The notes: generated by a model from the letters alone, not told the origin. Positions 44,883 through 54,466 are shown, counted from the stretch's first letter. The stretch is DNA of 64,000 bases from Granulibacter bethesdensis (GCF_001889545.1 NZ_CP018194.1:1214501-1278500); one strand, 5' to 3'. A program made the numbers and translations.

Positions 44883-45929
44883 ATGACGCGACATCAGGAG
44901 GAGGGGGCGCAAACAGATATTCTTGCCCCCGTCGAACCGCTTGGGCTGTTGAATGCAGAAGCAGCGCGTCTGGCTGTGTCGTCAGGCATGGCGGTGCCCT
45001 TTCTTGGCGGTCCATTGGCATTTTCCCTGTACAGGGAAGGTGATTCCGTTTTTCCTGCGAGCCGGCTGGAAGAGCCGGAACGGGAGAGATTGACAGCCCT
45101 CCGTCCCCACTGGGCCGGTTTTGCGCGACCGGCAATTATGGGCATCATCAATGTCACGCCAGACAGTTTCAGCGATTCCGGTGATCGTTTCGATGTCGGC
45201 CGGGCTGTTGCCGATGCAGAAGAGATGCTCGCTCAGGGCGCGGATATTCTGGATATCGGGGGGGAAAGCACCCGTCCAGGCAGTGTTCCCGTGCCGCCGG
45301 AAGAAGAACAGCGGCGCATTCTGCCGGTCATCAGCGCTTTGGCAGCCAGAGGGGCGGTGATTTCTGTCGATACACGCAATGCCTCCACCATGCGGAAGGC
45401 GCTTGATGCGGGGGGGCGTATTTTCAATGATGTCTCCGGCCTGACACATGATCCTGCCTCGCTCCGTCTTGCGGCGGAGGCCCAGTGTCCCGTGGTGCTG
45501 ATGCATATGCGTGGTACGCCGGCGACGATGATGGATGGCGCCAACATCGCCTATGAAAATGTGGCCGAGGATGTCTTTTATGAATTGCAGCATCTGCTGA
45601 ACCAGGCTGAAAAAGCAGGCATCCGCCGTGACAATATCGCCATCGATCCCGGGATCGGCTTTGCCAAGCTGAACCGTCACAGCGTGGCTTTGCTGGATCG
45701 GCTGCCTTTGCTTGCCACACTGGGTTGTCGCCTGCTGATTGGCGTATCGCGTAAAGGTATGATTGCGGCACTGGCCGGTGACGGGACTATTCTCCCGAAA
45801 CAGCGTATGCCCGGTTCGGTGGCAGTTGCCTTGCATGCCCTGTCGCGAGGGGCCGATATTTTGCGGGTCCATGATGTGGCCGAGACGGTGCAGGCCGTTA
45901 AAATCTGGATGGGATTGGAGGCTGGTTGA
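44883..45929 (+). CDS. folP: dihydropteroate synthase
   Basis: Makes dihydropteroate from p-aminobenzoate and the pterin diphosphate; it is the sulfonamide target. It has 348 residues with an N-terminal extension of about 80 residues ahead of the TIM barrel, which starts with IMGIINVTPDSFSDSGD near 86. Other motifs are GADILDIGGESTRPG, ISVDTRNA, NDVSGL, LMHMRG, DPGIGFAK and the C-terminal GVSRKGMI. It lies between ftsH and glmM, its usual place. Confidence 0.96.
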   Translation: MTRHQEEGAQTDILAPVEPLGLLNAEAARLAVSSGMAVPFLGGPLAFSLYREGDSVFPASRLEEPERERLTALRPHWAGFARPAIMGIINVTPDSFSDSGDRFDVGRAVADAEEMLAQGADILDIGGESTRPGSVPVPPEEEQRRILPVISALAARGAVISVDTRNASTMRKALDAGGRIFNDVSGLTHDPASLRLAAEAQCPVVLMHMRGTPATMMDGANIAYENVAEDVFYELQHLLNQAEKAGIRRDNIAIDPGIGFAKLNRHSVALLDRLPLLATLGCRLLIGVSRKGMIAALAGDGTILPKQRMPGSVAVALHALSRGADILRVHDVAETVQAVKIWMGLEAG

Positions 45930-45983
45930 AGCGATGAATAGCGCAACCCGTGTATGGGCTGATGGCTTCGGTTTTGATCCGAC

Positions 45984-47354
45984 ATGACACAGAAACGTCT
46001 TTTCGGGACCGATGGCATTCGCGGGACGGCGAATACCGCCCCCATGACGGCGGAAATCGCCCTGCGGGTTGGACAGGCGGCAGGGCTGCTGTTTACGCGT
46101 GGTGATCACCGGCACCGGGTGATCATTGGCAAGGATACCAGACTGTCAGGATATATGATCGAACCAGCGCTGACGGCCGGCTTCATCGGTGCGGGCATGG
46201 ATGTGACGCTGGTTGGACCATTGCCGACACCGGCTATTGCGATGCTCACCCGCTCCCTTCGGGCTGATCTCGGCGTTATGATCTCAGCATCGCATAATCC
46301 TTATGAGGATAACGGTATCAAGTTGTTCGGGCCGGATGGTGAAAAACTGTCCGACGCAACCGAGATGGAAATCGAGCGGCTGCTGCATGCTGATCTGTCC
46401 GGCCAGCTTGCTGCCCCTGCCGCCCTGGGCCGGGCTGCCCGTCTTGAGGATGCGGCAGGGCGGTACATCGAAAGCGCCAAGTCGACTTTTCCGAAGTCAC
46501 AGCGTCTGGATGGTCTGAAAATCGTGCTCGACTGTGCCAATGGCGCGGCCTATCGCGTTGCGCCGACGGTGCTGTGGGAGCTGGGCGCAACAGTGATCCC
46601 GCTCGGTGTCAGTCCGGACGGGTTCAATATCAATTCCGGCTGCGGTTCAACGGCGCCGGATTATCTCTGTGCTCAGGTGGTGAAGCACGGCGCTGATCTG
46701 GGTATTGCGCTTGATGGCGATGCGGATCGTCTGCTGGTCTCCGACGAACGCGGGCATCTGGTGGATGGTGATCAGATCATCGCATTGATTGCCAGAAGCT
46801 GGTCTGCCAGCGGTCGTCTGCGCGGTGGCGGCGTTGTGACGACCGTCATGTCCAATCTGGGTCTTGAGCGCTTTCTGAAGGCAAACGGGCTGATCCTGGA
46901 CCGGACCCGTGTCGGTGACCGCTACGTGGCCGAGCAGATGAGGGCAACGGGTCGCAATATTGGTGGTGAGCAGTCTGGTCATGTCATCCTGTCCGATTAC
47001 GCGACTACCGGCGACGGGCTGATTGCTGCGTTACAGATTCTGTCCGTTCTGGTTGAGGAGGGAAGACCGGCCTCTGAGACGTGCCGAGTGTTTACTCCTT
47101 TGCCACAGAAACTGAAAAACGTGCGCTATCATCGGGATAATCCGCTTCTTCATCCCAGAGTGAAGCAGGCGATTGCTGATGCTGAAAGCGGCTTGAACGG
47201 GCACGGGCGGCTGCTGATCCGACGCAGTGGAACGGAGCCGCTGATCAGGGTGATGGCGGAAGCGGAAGATGAAACCACCGTTATCCGTATCGTCGACGAA
47301 TTGTGTGATGTTATTGCTGAGTCAGCAGAGTCTGAAACACAGGTGCAAATTTGA
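45984..47354 (+). CDS. glmM: phosphoglucosamine mutase
   Basis: Interconverts glucosamine-6-P and glucosamine-1-P on the way to UDP-GlcNAc for murein and LPS. It is 456 residues. FGTDGIRG is at 7-14, and the phosphorylated serine is in [12 protein letters not shown] (about Ser103). The metal loop is DGDADR near 246, and the substrate and phosphate motifs are GEQSGHVIL and [12 protein letters not shown]. The stop overlaps the thiD start as TGATG. Confidence 0.97.
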   Translation: MTQKRLFGTDGIRGTANTAPMTAEIALRVGQAAGLLFTRGDHRHRVIIGKDTRLSGYMIEPALTAGFIGAGMDVTLVGPLPTPAIAMLTRSLRADLGVMISASHNPYEDNGIKLFGPDGEKLSDATEMEIERLLHADLSGQLAAPAALGRAARLEDAAGRYIESAKSTFPKSQRLDGLKIVLDCANGAAYRVAPTVLWELGATVIPLGVSPDGFNINSGCGSTAPDYLCAQVVKHGADLGIALDGDADRLLVSDERGHLVDGDQIIALIARSWSASGRLRGGGVVTTVMSNLGLERFLKANGLILDRTRVGDRYVAEQMRATGRNIGGEQSGHVILSDYATTGDGLIAALQILSVLVEEGRPASETCRVFTPLPQKLKNVRYHRDNPLLHPRVKQAIADAESGLNGHGRLLIRRSGTEPLIRVMAEAEDETTVIRIVDELCDVIAESAESETQVQI

Positions 47355-48175
47355 TGAGGGGACGGGTTCTCTCAATTGCAGGCTCGGATTCTGGCGGAGG
47401 GGCCGGTATTCAGGCTGACATCAAGACCATTACCGCGTTGAATGGTTACGCTTTGACGGCGTTAACGGCATTGACAGCGCAGGACACTCAGAATGTCCAT
47501 GCCGCGCTTCCGGTGCCTCCTGATTTTGTGGCTTTGCAGATCCGTTTTGCTCTGGCTGATCCGGGTGTCGATGTTATTAAAACCGGAATGCTGACAAATG
47601 CGGAGACTGTGCAGGCGGTACTGGATGAGATCAGGAACGCTGCCAGAGTAATTACTGGCGGGCTGCCTTTGGTGGTCGACCCTGTGATGATCGCAAAGGG
47701 GGGAGCATCACTGCTTGATTCTGAGGCAGTTGCGCTGGTACGCGACAGGCTGGTACCTGCGGCTTCTGTGCTGACCCCTAATCTGCCGGAAGCATCAGTC
47801 CTGACGGGATTATCCGTGACTGATGAAGCCAGCATGAAACAGGCCGGTCAGATTTTGCTTGAAAAAGGGGCCCGTGCGGTACTGATAAAAGGTGGTCATT
47901 TGCAGGGCCCGAGAATCATTGATCTGCTGATGACCCGGGATGGCGCCAAACGCTATGAGGCCCCCAGAATTGATACGAGGCATACGCATGGAACCGGCTG
48001 CACGCTGGCCAGCGCGATCGCAACCGGGCTGGCACAGGATATGACGCTGGAAGATGCCGTGACCCGCGCGATCAGCTATGTCCGGGCGGCCATGATCAGG
48101 GCACCCGGTTTTGGTGGCGGCCACGGTCCGTTGAACCATGCCATTACTGTCAATCGCCTGACACGCTGGAATTGA
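47354..48175 (+). CDS. thiD: hydroxymethylpyrimidine/phosphomethylpyrimidine kinase
   Basis: Ribokinase-fold enzyme that phosphorylates HMP and then HMP-P for thiamine synthesis. It is 273 residues from ATG 47354, the A of the glmM stop; a TTG three bases earlier is a less likely start. Motifs are SIAGSDSGGGAGIQADIKT near 7-25, VVDPVMIAKGG near 112, VLTPNLPEA, and the anion-hole THGTGCTLASAIA near 214. It supplies the substrate for ThiE encoded at 25.3 kb. Confidence 0.94.
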   Translation: MRGRVLSIAGSDSGGGAGIQADIKTITALNGYALTALTALTAQDTQNVHAALPVPPDFVALQIRFALADPGVDVIKTGMLTNAETVQAVLDEIRNAARVITGGLPLVVDPVMIAKGGASLLDSEAVALVRDRLVPAASVLTPNLPEASVLTGLSVTDEASMKQAGQILLEKGARAVLIKGGHLQGPRIIDLLMTRDGAKRYEAPRIDTRHTHGTGCTLASAIATGLAQDMTLEDAVTRAISYVRAAMIRAPGFGGGHGPLNHAITVNRLTRWN

Positions 48176-48188
48176 GAATCCGGCCCCT

Positions 48189-49178
48189 TTAAACGTTCCA
48201 GAAAGCGGCAGCATGGTCGGCAGCATGAACCCCGGTCACGCTCTGCACATATGGATCGCTTGCTGCCAACAATGGCTGGTCAACCGGTAATGCATGTCCA
48301 AGACCGGGAACAAGATGCAGTGATACCAGCGTTTCACCGTCTCGTTGCCAACTGATTCCCTCTGGCCTTGCAGCCTGCTGAGGTAACATCTCTGCCTGCA
48401 TATCGTGCGAAAGACGATGCAGACTGAGAAACTGCCTTGCCAGCAATCCGGCATTCAACGGTGAGACTGCCCTGTCAGCAAGTCCGTGCCAGATGCTGAC
48501 ACGTGGCCAGCGCGTCACTGAGGATGGCGCAAGTGCCCGTGCGCAGACTTCAAGATACTCATGAGTGCAACTAGGCAGCCCTTTTTTCATCAGCGCCAGA
48601 GCGCCAGCAGGTGTGTTCACGACATTGGTGGGCAGTCCGGCAAACAGCATCCCGCGTGCAAACACATCCGGATATGTTGCCAGCATGGAAGCAGCCATGG
48701 CCGCGCCTGCAGATAATCCTGCGATATATATCCGGCGTGGATCAACCGGATACGTTGTGCAGGCGTGATGTATCATGGAGAGGATCGAGATGGCTTCCCT
48801 GCCGTTGCTGCCAATATCTTCAGGCCGGAACCAGTGGAAGCATCCGGCCGGATGATTGGCTCTGGACTGGACAGGTAAAATAAGGGGCGCATTGAGCCGT
48901 TCTGCCAGCGCGATCCAGCCGGATGCGGCGGCAAATGCCTCGGCATTCTGCCCGCATCCATGCAGCAGAATCAGAAGCGGGCAGGGCGTCTTATCCTGTC
49001 GAGAGGACGGGGGATAGACCAGCATGTTGAGTCGGCCCGGGTCAGGACCGAAATGATCGATCCTGACTGGCTTCTTTTCCAGCCAGGCTGCTTGCTGGAT
49101 GAGTGGAGAAGGAACTGCCTTTTGTAAGAGTTCAGCTGTATGACGCGCTGTCCGCAGCCATGATCGAACCAGTTTCAT
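48189..49178 (-). CDS. PHB depolymerase family esterase
   Basis: A 329-residue alpha/beta hydrolase. The oxyanion region LLILLHGCGQNAEAFA is near 78, the nucleophile elbow GLSAGAAMA near 175, and a late His in VPGLGHALPVD. These place it with the polyhydroxybutyrate depolymerase/feruloyl-type esterase family. No signal peptide is evident. The N-terminal region (VRSWLRTARHTAELLQKA) is helical. It converges on thiD. Substrate cannot be told from sequence. Confidence 0.87.
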   Translation of the reverse strand: MKLVRSWLRTARHTAELLQKAVPSPLIQQAAWLEKKPVRIDHFGPDPGRLNMLVYPPSSRQDKTPCPLLILLHGCGQNAEAFAAASGWIALAERLNAPLILPVQSRANHPAGCFHWFRPEDIGSNGREAISILSMIHHACTTYPVDPRRIYIAGLSAGAAMAASMLATYPDVFARGMLFAGLPTNVVNTPAGALALMKKGLPSCTHEYLEVCARALAPSSVTRWPRVSIWHGLADRAVSPLNAGLLARQFLSLHRLSHDMQAEMLPQQAARPEGISWQRDGETLVSLHLVPGLGHALPVDQPLLAASDPYVQSVTGVHAADHAAAFWNV

Positions 49179-49212
49179 GTGTCAGGAACAGGCGTGGGTC
49201 GATCAGATTTTG

Positions 49213-49692
49213 TCACTGCGCCGGAAGTTGTTTCCAGTAGGATTTGAAAAATCCTCTGCTGTCCAGCTTGGCCTCATGCGGAGAACGCAGCGGCTCTTTT
49301 CCTTTGCAGGACCAGGTGAAGGGAGAATTGTGGCCAATGACATACATAGGGACGAAATCCGTATCCGGATGTCCCTGGCACCATTCCGTAATAGGACCGG
49401 GTGTGCCGAGGCTGACATCCGCCTTTCCGCAGGGCAGATTGGCCCCCGGGCTGCATATCCATACGGCATGATCCATGCAGCGCCATTGCAGCATGGAAGA
49501 GGCTTGCGGTTTCAGATTGAACAGGACATCCCCCTTGTTATGGAGCGAAGGTGGGATCGGACGTACTGTATCATTGGTGCCGATGGATTTGCAGTATGCC
49601 ACCGGATCCTGAATGCTATCCGCCGCCCTGGCCATGCTGGAAACCAGTGTCAGAAGGCTGATGGCTGCAAGGGAAGATTTTAAAAGGACCAT
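49213..49692 (-). CDS. secreted cysteine-containing hypothetical protein
   Basis: I do not recognise this 159-residue protein. The start at ATG 49692 gives a clear signal peptide (LLKSSLAAISLLTLVSSMARA, cleaved near ARA-AD) and overlaps the gpt stop by one base (TAATG). The mature part has six cysteines (AYCKS, WRCMD, WICSP, LPCGK, EWCQG, WSCKG), suggesting up to three disulfides in the periplasm. A short frame of this type between gpt and an esterase does not indicate a function. Confidence 0.7.
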   Translation of the reverse strand: MVLLKSSLAAISLLTLVSSMARAADSIQDPVAYCKSIGTNDTVRPIPPSLHNKGDVLFNLKPQASSMLQWRCMDHAVWICSPGANLPCGKADVSLGTPGPITEWCQGHPDTDFVPMYVIGHNSPFTWSCKGKEPLRSPHEAKLDSRGFFKSYWKQLPAQ

Positions 49693-50162
49693 TACACTGT
49701 CTGCTTTTTGATCGGGGCGACGAATTGAGGCTCCGTGTCCCACGGAAACAGGATCCATGTATCCTGGGACACTTCAGTCACGAATGTATCAATGTCGTCT
49801 TTACCGTCAGGCTTGGCATAAAGACAGGCGAAATGTGCCTTTGGCAACAATGTCCGGACTGCCCGCAATGTGGTGCCGGTGTCCACCAGATCATCGATCA
49901 CCAGAAAACCGGTCCCATCACCGGCTGCGTCAGGCATCTTGGTCACCACCGGCAGACCGCGCGCCTCGTCTTCATAGGTCATCACCGACACACTTTCGAC
50001 CAGGCGGCATTCCAGTTCCCGGGCAATGATGGCAGCCGGGATCAGGCCGCCGCGTGTGACGGCGACGATCCCCTGCCATGGCTGCTCGATCAGCCGCCAG
50101 GCCAGTGCCTTGGCATCCCGGTGAAGCTGGTCCCATGTAACTGTGTAGTAGCGTTCGGCCAT
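49692..50162 (-). CDS. gpt: xanthine phosphoribosyltransferase
   Basis: Purine salvage enzyme of 156 residues, similar to E. coli Gpt. The PRPP-binding motif is FLVIDDLVDTGTTLR near 85-99. The N-terminal YTVTWDQLHRDAKALAWRL and the IVAVTRGGLIPAAIIARE block are typical, as is the C-terminal WILFPWDTE. It is followed by a coupled secreted protein gene. The enzyme converts guanine or xanthine plus PRPP to the nucleotide. Confidence 0.94.
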   Translation of the reverse strand: MAERYYTVTWDQLHRDAKALAWRLIEQPWQGIVAVTRGGLIPAAIIARELECRLVESVSVMTYEDEARGLPVVTKMPDAAGDGTGFLVIDDLVDTGTTLRAVRTLLPKAHFACLYAKPDGKDDIDTFVTEVSQDTWILFPWDTEPQFVAPIKKQTV

Positions 50163-50301
50163 CAGATGATCCGTGTTTCAAATGCCACGGTTCTGTCCGG
50201 GCTGAGCGATTTTGGCGGTGCCCACAGATGCAGACAAGCCCTGAACGAACCTGCCTGCCGGGAGCATTGCCATCCATTATACAGGGCGGCACAATTCCGG
50301 C

Positions 50302-51897
50302 ATGCGCGATTTTCATTTTCCAGGCCGCAGTCCGGCCATTGGCGGCGAAGGAATGGCCGCAACCTCCATGCCCGCTGCGACTCTTGCGGCGCTGGACGTG
50401 CTGAAAAGCGGCGGGAACGCAATGGATGCCGCGATTGCAGCGGTCGCCGTTTTAAGCGTGATAGAGCCGCAGGCCACTGGAATCGGTGGAGACTGCTTCT
50501 GCCTGTATGCACCTGCCAGTGGTGGGGTGCATGCGCTGAACGGCTCCGGTCGCTCCCCGGCCGCCCTGACGCTGGAGGTGCTGGAAAAACAGGGCATCAC
50601 CGCGCTGGAGCCAACCTCCGCACATGCCGTGACCATTCCTGGTGCCGTGGCAGCGTGGGAGGCTCTGCTCACAAGATTTGGCACGAAAGGGCTGGATACG
50701 CTGTTGCAGCCCGCTATCGCGTTGGCTGAGCAGGGCATGCGGGTTCATGCCCGTGTAGCGCTCGACTGGAGCCGGAACGAGGACAAGCTGCGTCATACAG
50801 GGGCCAGTGCCTTCCTGCCGGACGGCCATGCACCGTCCATGGGCGATCTGTTCCGTCAGCCCGCTCTGGCAGAAACGCTGCGGGTGATCGCAAAGCAGGG
50901 CGCGCGCGGATTTTATGAAGGTGCGGTTGCTGCCGATATGGTGACCACCTTGCGGGCCAAAGGCGGCCTGCATACCGAGGAGGATTTCGCGGCTGGGCTG
51001 ACCGCACCGGAATTCGTAACCCCGATCCATCGGGCGTGGAAAAACTATGAGGTCTGGCAATGTCCGCCGAACGGATCGGGCCTGCTGGTGCTGATGATGC
51101 TGGGAATTCTGGAGGGGTTTGAGCATCCGCCAGAAGGCCCATTGAGCGCGTTACGGTTACACCGGCATGCCGAGGCAGCGCGGATGGTCTATCGCGACCG
51201 GGATGCGTTTCTGGCTGATCCCGCGCAGGTTGCCGTGCCGGTGGAGCGGCTGTTGAGCGATTCTTATCTTGCTGCGCTCCGTGACCTGATTGATGACCGG
51301 AAGGCAACGACAACCCTGCCGGCCGCAGGTGAAACACTGCTGCCGCGTCATCGGGACACGGTGTATCTGTCCGTGGTTGACCGCTACGGCAATGCGTGCA
51401 GCCTGATAAACTCTTTGTTCAACGATTTTGGCTCCGGCATTCTGGCCGGGCAGAGTGGTGTATTGCTACAAAATCGTGGGCTTGGATTCCGGCTGGAGCG
51501 AGGACATCCGAACTGTGTCGGTCCGCGCAAACGACCCATGCACACGATCATTCCGGGGATGCTGATGAAAGATGGTCAGGCTGTCATGCCCTATGGCGTG
51601 ATGGGCGGCCATTTCCAGCCGATGGGGCAGACCCTGTTTCTGACCAATATGCTGGAATTCGGGATGGATGTGCAGCAGGCGCTGGATTGCCCCCGTTTGT
51701 TTCCGTTCCGGGGCAAGCTGGAAATCGAACGCGGTATTCCGGTCGAGGCACGCGCAGCTCTGACCGCACTGGGTCACGATCTGGAGGAAATCGAGTTTCC
51801 GCATGGTGGCGGACAGGGCATCTGGATCGACAGACAGCGCGGTGTTCTGCTGGGTGGATCAGACCCACGCAAGGATGGGTTGGCGATGGGCTACTGA
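50302..51897 (+). CDS. gamma-glutamyltransferase family protein without signal peptide
   Basis: Ntn-hydrolase of the gamma-glutamyltranspeptidase family, 531 residues. The N-terminal GGEGMAATSMPAATLAALDVLKSGGNAMDAAIA and GIGGDCFCLYA are typical. The likely autocleavage/nucleophile threonine is in RHRDTVYLSVVDRYGNACS near 353. Late motifs are GSGI and YGVMGGHFQPMG. It begins MRDFHFPGRSPAIGG with no signal sequence, unlike exported GGTs, so it may be cytoplasmic. The substrate may be gamma-glutamyl compounds or another acylated amine. It overlaps the convergent DUF1045 gene by seven bases. Confidence 0.87.
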   Translation: MRDFHFPGRSPAIGGEGMAATSMPAATLAALDVLKSGGNAMDAAIAAVAVLSVIEPQATGIGGDCFCLYAPASGGVHALNGSGRSPAALTLEVLEKQGITALEPTSAHAVTIPGAVAAWEALLTRFGTKGLDTLLQPAIALAEQGMRVHARVALDWSRNEDKLRHTGASAFLPDGHAPSMGDLFRQPALAETLRVIAKQGARGFYEGAVAADMVTTLRAKGGLHTEEDFAAGLTAPEFVTPIHRAWKNYEVWQCPPNGSGLLVLMMLGILEGFEHPPEGPLSALRLHRHAEAARMVYRDRDAFLADPAQVAVPVERLLSDSYLAALRDLIDDRKATTTLPAAGETLLPRHRDTVYLSVVDRYGNACSLINSLFNDFGSGILAGQSGVLLQNRGLGFRLERGHPNCVGPRKRPMHTIIPGMLMKDGQAVMPYGVMGGHFQPMGQTLFLTNMLEFGMDVQQALDCPRLFPFRGKLEIERGIPVEARAALTALGHDLEEIEFPHGGGQGIWIDRQRGVLLGGSDPRKDGLAMGY

Positions 51898-52616
51898 GTG
51901 GCTTTCGCCAGCGGAAACCTTGCCAGCACCGAAAAATTCCGGTCCGGAGCCTCCTGCCGATAAACACAAAGCGCATCGACCAGACGTATGTCGGCCAATG
52001 CGGCGGAGAAATGCTTCTCTGCCGCAGACTGGATCGCCGGAATGGCAGACGCAGGCAGTTTTTCACTGAGTGTCATGTGAAAACGCCACTCATCCAGCAC
52101 ATCAGGATAGCCCCATTGCCGGAGCATGGCTTCTCTGGCTGGTGAGAGCGGCAATTGCCTGCGTCTGGCAAGTTCTTCATCTGTTGGTGGCGCCCGGAAT
52201 GGATCGAGCGCGATGACACAGCGATCGCACAGCGCCCGTAATGCGGATGATGCACTCTGTTCGGTCAGGGCCAGAAAACCCTGCAATGTGGTAACGCTTA
52301 GCGCTGGCATCGGGAAAACAGGAATCATGCCTGCAAGTGCTTCTACCGCTGCCAGAAACTCCTTTTCATCATATCCGGCATTCAGCCTGACAGGAGGCTT
52401 CAAGGTCGCATGGAAACCATAACGACGCGGGGAGGCCGTCAGGGCGGCCCATTCCGCGGATGACCAGCCGGGCAGGGCAGGCTGAAGCAGAGTCTCATCT
52501 GTGAGCGGATCACGACCCAGCCAGCCGCATCCTGCCTGCCATAGCGGATCGGCGGGATCTGGAGCGTAGTAAATCGCGTATCGCGCTACGCTGGCAGCAG
52601 GGAGGGTGGTTATCAC
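51891..52616 (-). CDS. DUF1045 protein (2H phosphoesterase-like), phosphonate-linked
   Basis: A 241-residue protein of the DUF1045 family, found with carbon-phosphorus lyase genes. Two HxTL motifs (FHATLKPP near 74 and FHMTLSEKL near 182) mark it as a 2H-type phosphoesterase. I place the start at GTG 52616, overlapping the phnM stop as GTGA; a longer frame from 52640 exists. In other genomes it is thought to act on a ribosyl phosphate intermediate of phosphonate breakdown. No phnGHIJKL genes are in the window. Confidence 0.85.
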   Translation of the reverse strand: MITTLPAASVARYAIYYAPDPADPLWQAGCGWLGRDPLTDETLLQPALPGWSSAEWAALTASPRRYGFHATLKPPVRLNAGYDEKEFLAAVEALAGMIPVFPMPALSVTTLQGFLALTEQSASSALRALCDRCVIALDPFRAPPTDEELARRRQLPLSPAREAMLRQWGYPDVLDEWRFHMTLSEKLPASAIPAIQSAAEKHFSAALADIRLVDALCVYRQEAPDRNFSVLARFPLAKATQ

Positions 52617-53749
52617 GCGACGCGTTTGCCCTGACGCCATACGGCCCGCACCACCGGTATCCCCAGATGTACGTGGACCCTCACCAGATCGGCCCGAAGC
52701 CCCGGGGCGATTCTTCCACGATCGTGCAGTCCTGTCATGATGGCAGGGGCTTCGGTGACAAGCCGGATGGCGGCGGGAAGATCAAGGGATGCAATGGATG
52801 CCGCCATAAAGGCTGCTTCCAGCATCGCAAAAGGCACGTAATCGGAGGCCAGTGCGTCGATCAGCCCGTTCTGAAGCAGTGTGGCGACGGAGACGTTACC
52901 GGAATGCGATCCGCCCCGCACGACATTGGGGGCGCCGCCGATAATCGTCATCCCGGCGGCACGGGCGGCCTGTGCCGCCACCAGACTGACCGGGAACTCG
53001 CTGATTTTGACACCATCGGCCGCGTTTTCAGCAATTTCCTCTTCGGTGCGGTCGTCATGGCTGGCGAGGGCTACCCCCCGTGGCCGCAGCAGATCGAGAA
53101 TCGCATCACGATTCGGCCTCCGCAATGTGCTGCGTCTGGCCTGTGCCCGTTCGATCTGGTTTTCAGTTTCCTCGACGGAATATCCATCGCTATGCAGGAG
53201 TGCCCGGTAGCGGGTCAGGTCAGAATATTGGCCATGACCGGGAACATGATCCATCAGGCTGGCCAGCTTCAGCCTGGGATGATCAGCCAGTGGCCTCAGC
53301 ATATCCAGCGTATCGGGAGCAGGCATCTCACAGCGCAGATGAAGAAAATGCTCCGCCTTGAGCATGTTACCGGCGGCAAGGGTATCGAGATCCTTCACAC
53401 CATCCTGACAGGTGCGCATCCTGTCTTCCTCGAAGCCCAGATTTCCAAGGCAAAGACTATCGAACACGGTGGTGATACCGGCGGCGATACATTGCGCATC
53501 ATGAGCCAGAAACGCCGACAGGGATGGAAAACGGGCATTTTGCCGCGGCAGAACCTGCCGTTCCAGATTATCGGTATGCAGGTCGATCAGGCCGGGAATC
53601 AGCAGATCGCCTCCCATATCTTCTCCTTCTTTTCCGAAGGAGGAATCGGAGCCGATGGAAGAAATGAGACCATCTGCAATGGTGATGGAGGTCTCCACGA
53701 CGTGATCAGGGAGCACGATCCGGGCATTGGTCAGCACAAGGGAATGCAT
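52613..53749 (-). CDS. phnM: alpha-D-ribose 1-methylphosphonate 5-triphosphate diphosphatase
   Basis: Amidohydrolase-fold enzyme of C-P lyase metabolism that removes diphosphate from the ribosyl methylphosphonate triphosphate. It has 378 residues, near E. coli PhnM in length. The metal motif is LIDLHTDNLE near 56, with PGHGQY near 168, ASHDDRT near 229, GAPNVVRGGSHSGNV near 277 and the C-terminal GLRADLVRV. It leads the pair with DUF1045. A nearby rest of the pathway is not seen here. Confidence 0.92.
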   Translation of the reverse strand: MHSLVLTNARIVLPDHVVETSITIADGLISSIGSDSSFGKEGEDMGGDLLIPGLIDLHTDNLERQVLPRQNARFPSLSAFLAHDAQCIAAGITTVFDSLCLGNLGFEEDRMRTCQDGVKDLDTLAAGNMLKAEHFLHLRCEMPAPDTLDMLRPLADHPRLKLASLMDHVPGHGQYSDLTRYRALLHSDGYSVEETENQIERAQARRSTLRRPNRDAILDLLRPRGVALASHDDRTEEEIAENAADGVKISEFPVSLVAAQAARAAGMTIIGGAPNVVRGGSHSGNVSVATLLQNGLIDALASDYVPFAMLEAAFMAASIASLDLPAAIRLVTEAPAIMTGLHDRGRIAPGLRADLVRVHVHLGIPVVRAVWRQGKRVA

Positions 53750-53871
53750 CCATCATAGGTGCACCAGAATCCCTGTATCCGCCAAGATCAAGAATCACGG
53801 GAAATAATAAATCCTCGTCCATCGTAAGGATTTATCAGCGTGCAGACCAATTTTCAGGGGGATTAAAATAC

Positions 53872-53947
53872 TGGCTCCCGGAGTAGGACTCGAACCTACG
53901 ACCCAGCGGTTAACAGCCGCTTGCTCTACCAACTGAGCTATCCGGGA
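53872..53947 (-). tRNA. tRNA-Asn (GUU)
   Basis: A 76-base tRNA on the minus strand from TCCCGGA to its complement plus an encoded CCA. The anticodon loop carries GTT between AGCGG/CCGCT-type arms, and the T arm reads GTAGGTTCGAGTCCTAC. It decodes AAC/AAU asparagine codons. Confidence 0.97.
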
Positions 53948-54141
53948 ACAGCGTGGCGGTCATATAGCCGGGTCGATCCGGCTTGCAAAGCCCTTTCCGG
54001 AAAAAATATGACATTCCGGTTTTGACGGGGACGGGCTGGCGAAAAGGAAGCAATACCGGTATTGTCCGCCTGCCCGTATGGTTCAGGTGATCAAGTCTGT
54101 GGTTTCGGATCGATGGTCCGGACAGGCAGATCGCGGCAGGG

Positions 54142-54225
54142 GCGAGAGTGGCGGAACGGTAGACGCAGTCGACTCAAAATCGACCGCCGCAAGGCATGGG
54201 GGTTCGAATCCCCCCTCTCGCACCA
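54142..54225 (+). tRNA. tRNA-Leu (CAA)
   Basis: An 84-base type II tRNA: acceptor GCGAGAG pairs with CTCTCGC, then A-CCA is encoded. The anticodon stem GTCGA/TCGAC encloses CTCAAAA, so the anticodon is CAA. The variable arm CGCCGCAAGGC-type segment and the T arm GGGGGTTCGAATCCCCC are visible. It reads UUG leucine codons. Confidence 0.96.
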
Positions 54226-54268
54226 ATATCCCGACCAAAACCTTCCAGCATGGCAGGGAGCCTACAGC

Positions 54269-54466
54269 ATGCGGCATTTTATCAGCGACATGCGCTTTTT
54301 CATGGATCGTATCCATCTGCCACAGGCCATTATTCTGGCCATTGTTGCCGTCTGTGCTGCGATCTCGATCATAACGGCTTCTCTGGGTGGCCCCATCTGG
54401 ATTGTAACGTTGTTTGGCGTGCCGTGTCCGTTTCTTTTTTTTGCTGTCATCGCAATGATCGTTTGA
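54269..54466 (+). CDS. small two-helix membrane protein
   Basis: A 65-residue frame beginning with ATG 54269, with AGGGAG about nine bases upstream. It has a basic N-terminus (MRHFISDMRFFMDR) and two hydrophobic stretches (AIILAIVAVCAAISII and WIVTLFGVPCPFLFFAVIAMI), as expected for a hairpin membrane protein. It starts 43 bases after tRNA-Leu and stops 17 bases before the aminotransferase start. Family not recognised; coding status is moderately supported by its hydrophobicity pattern and ribosome site. Confidence 0.55.
   Translation: MRHFISDMRFFMDRIHLPQAIILAIVAVCAAISIITASLGGPIWIVTLFGVPCPFLFFAVIAMIV

Noticed and set aside
54062-54268. Long frame reading through tRNA-Leu into the small membrane gene
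   Set aside because: Its first part translates the tRNA itself and upstream spacer; the real gene starts at ATG 54269.
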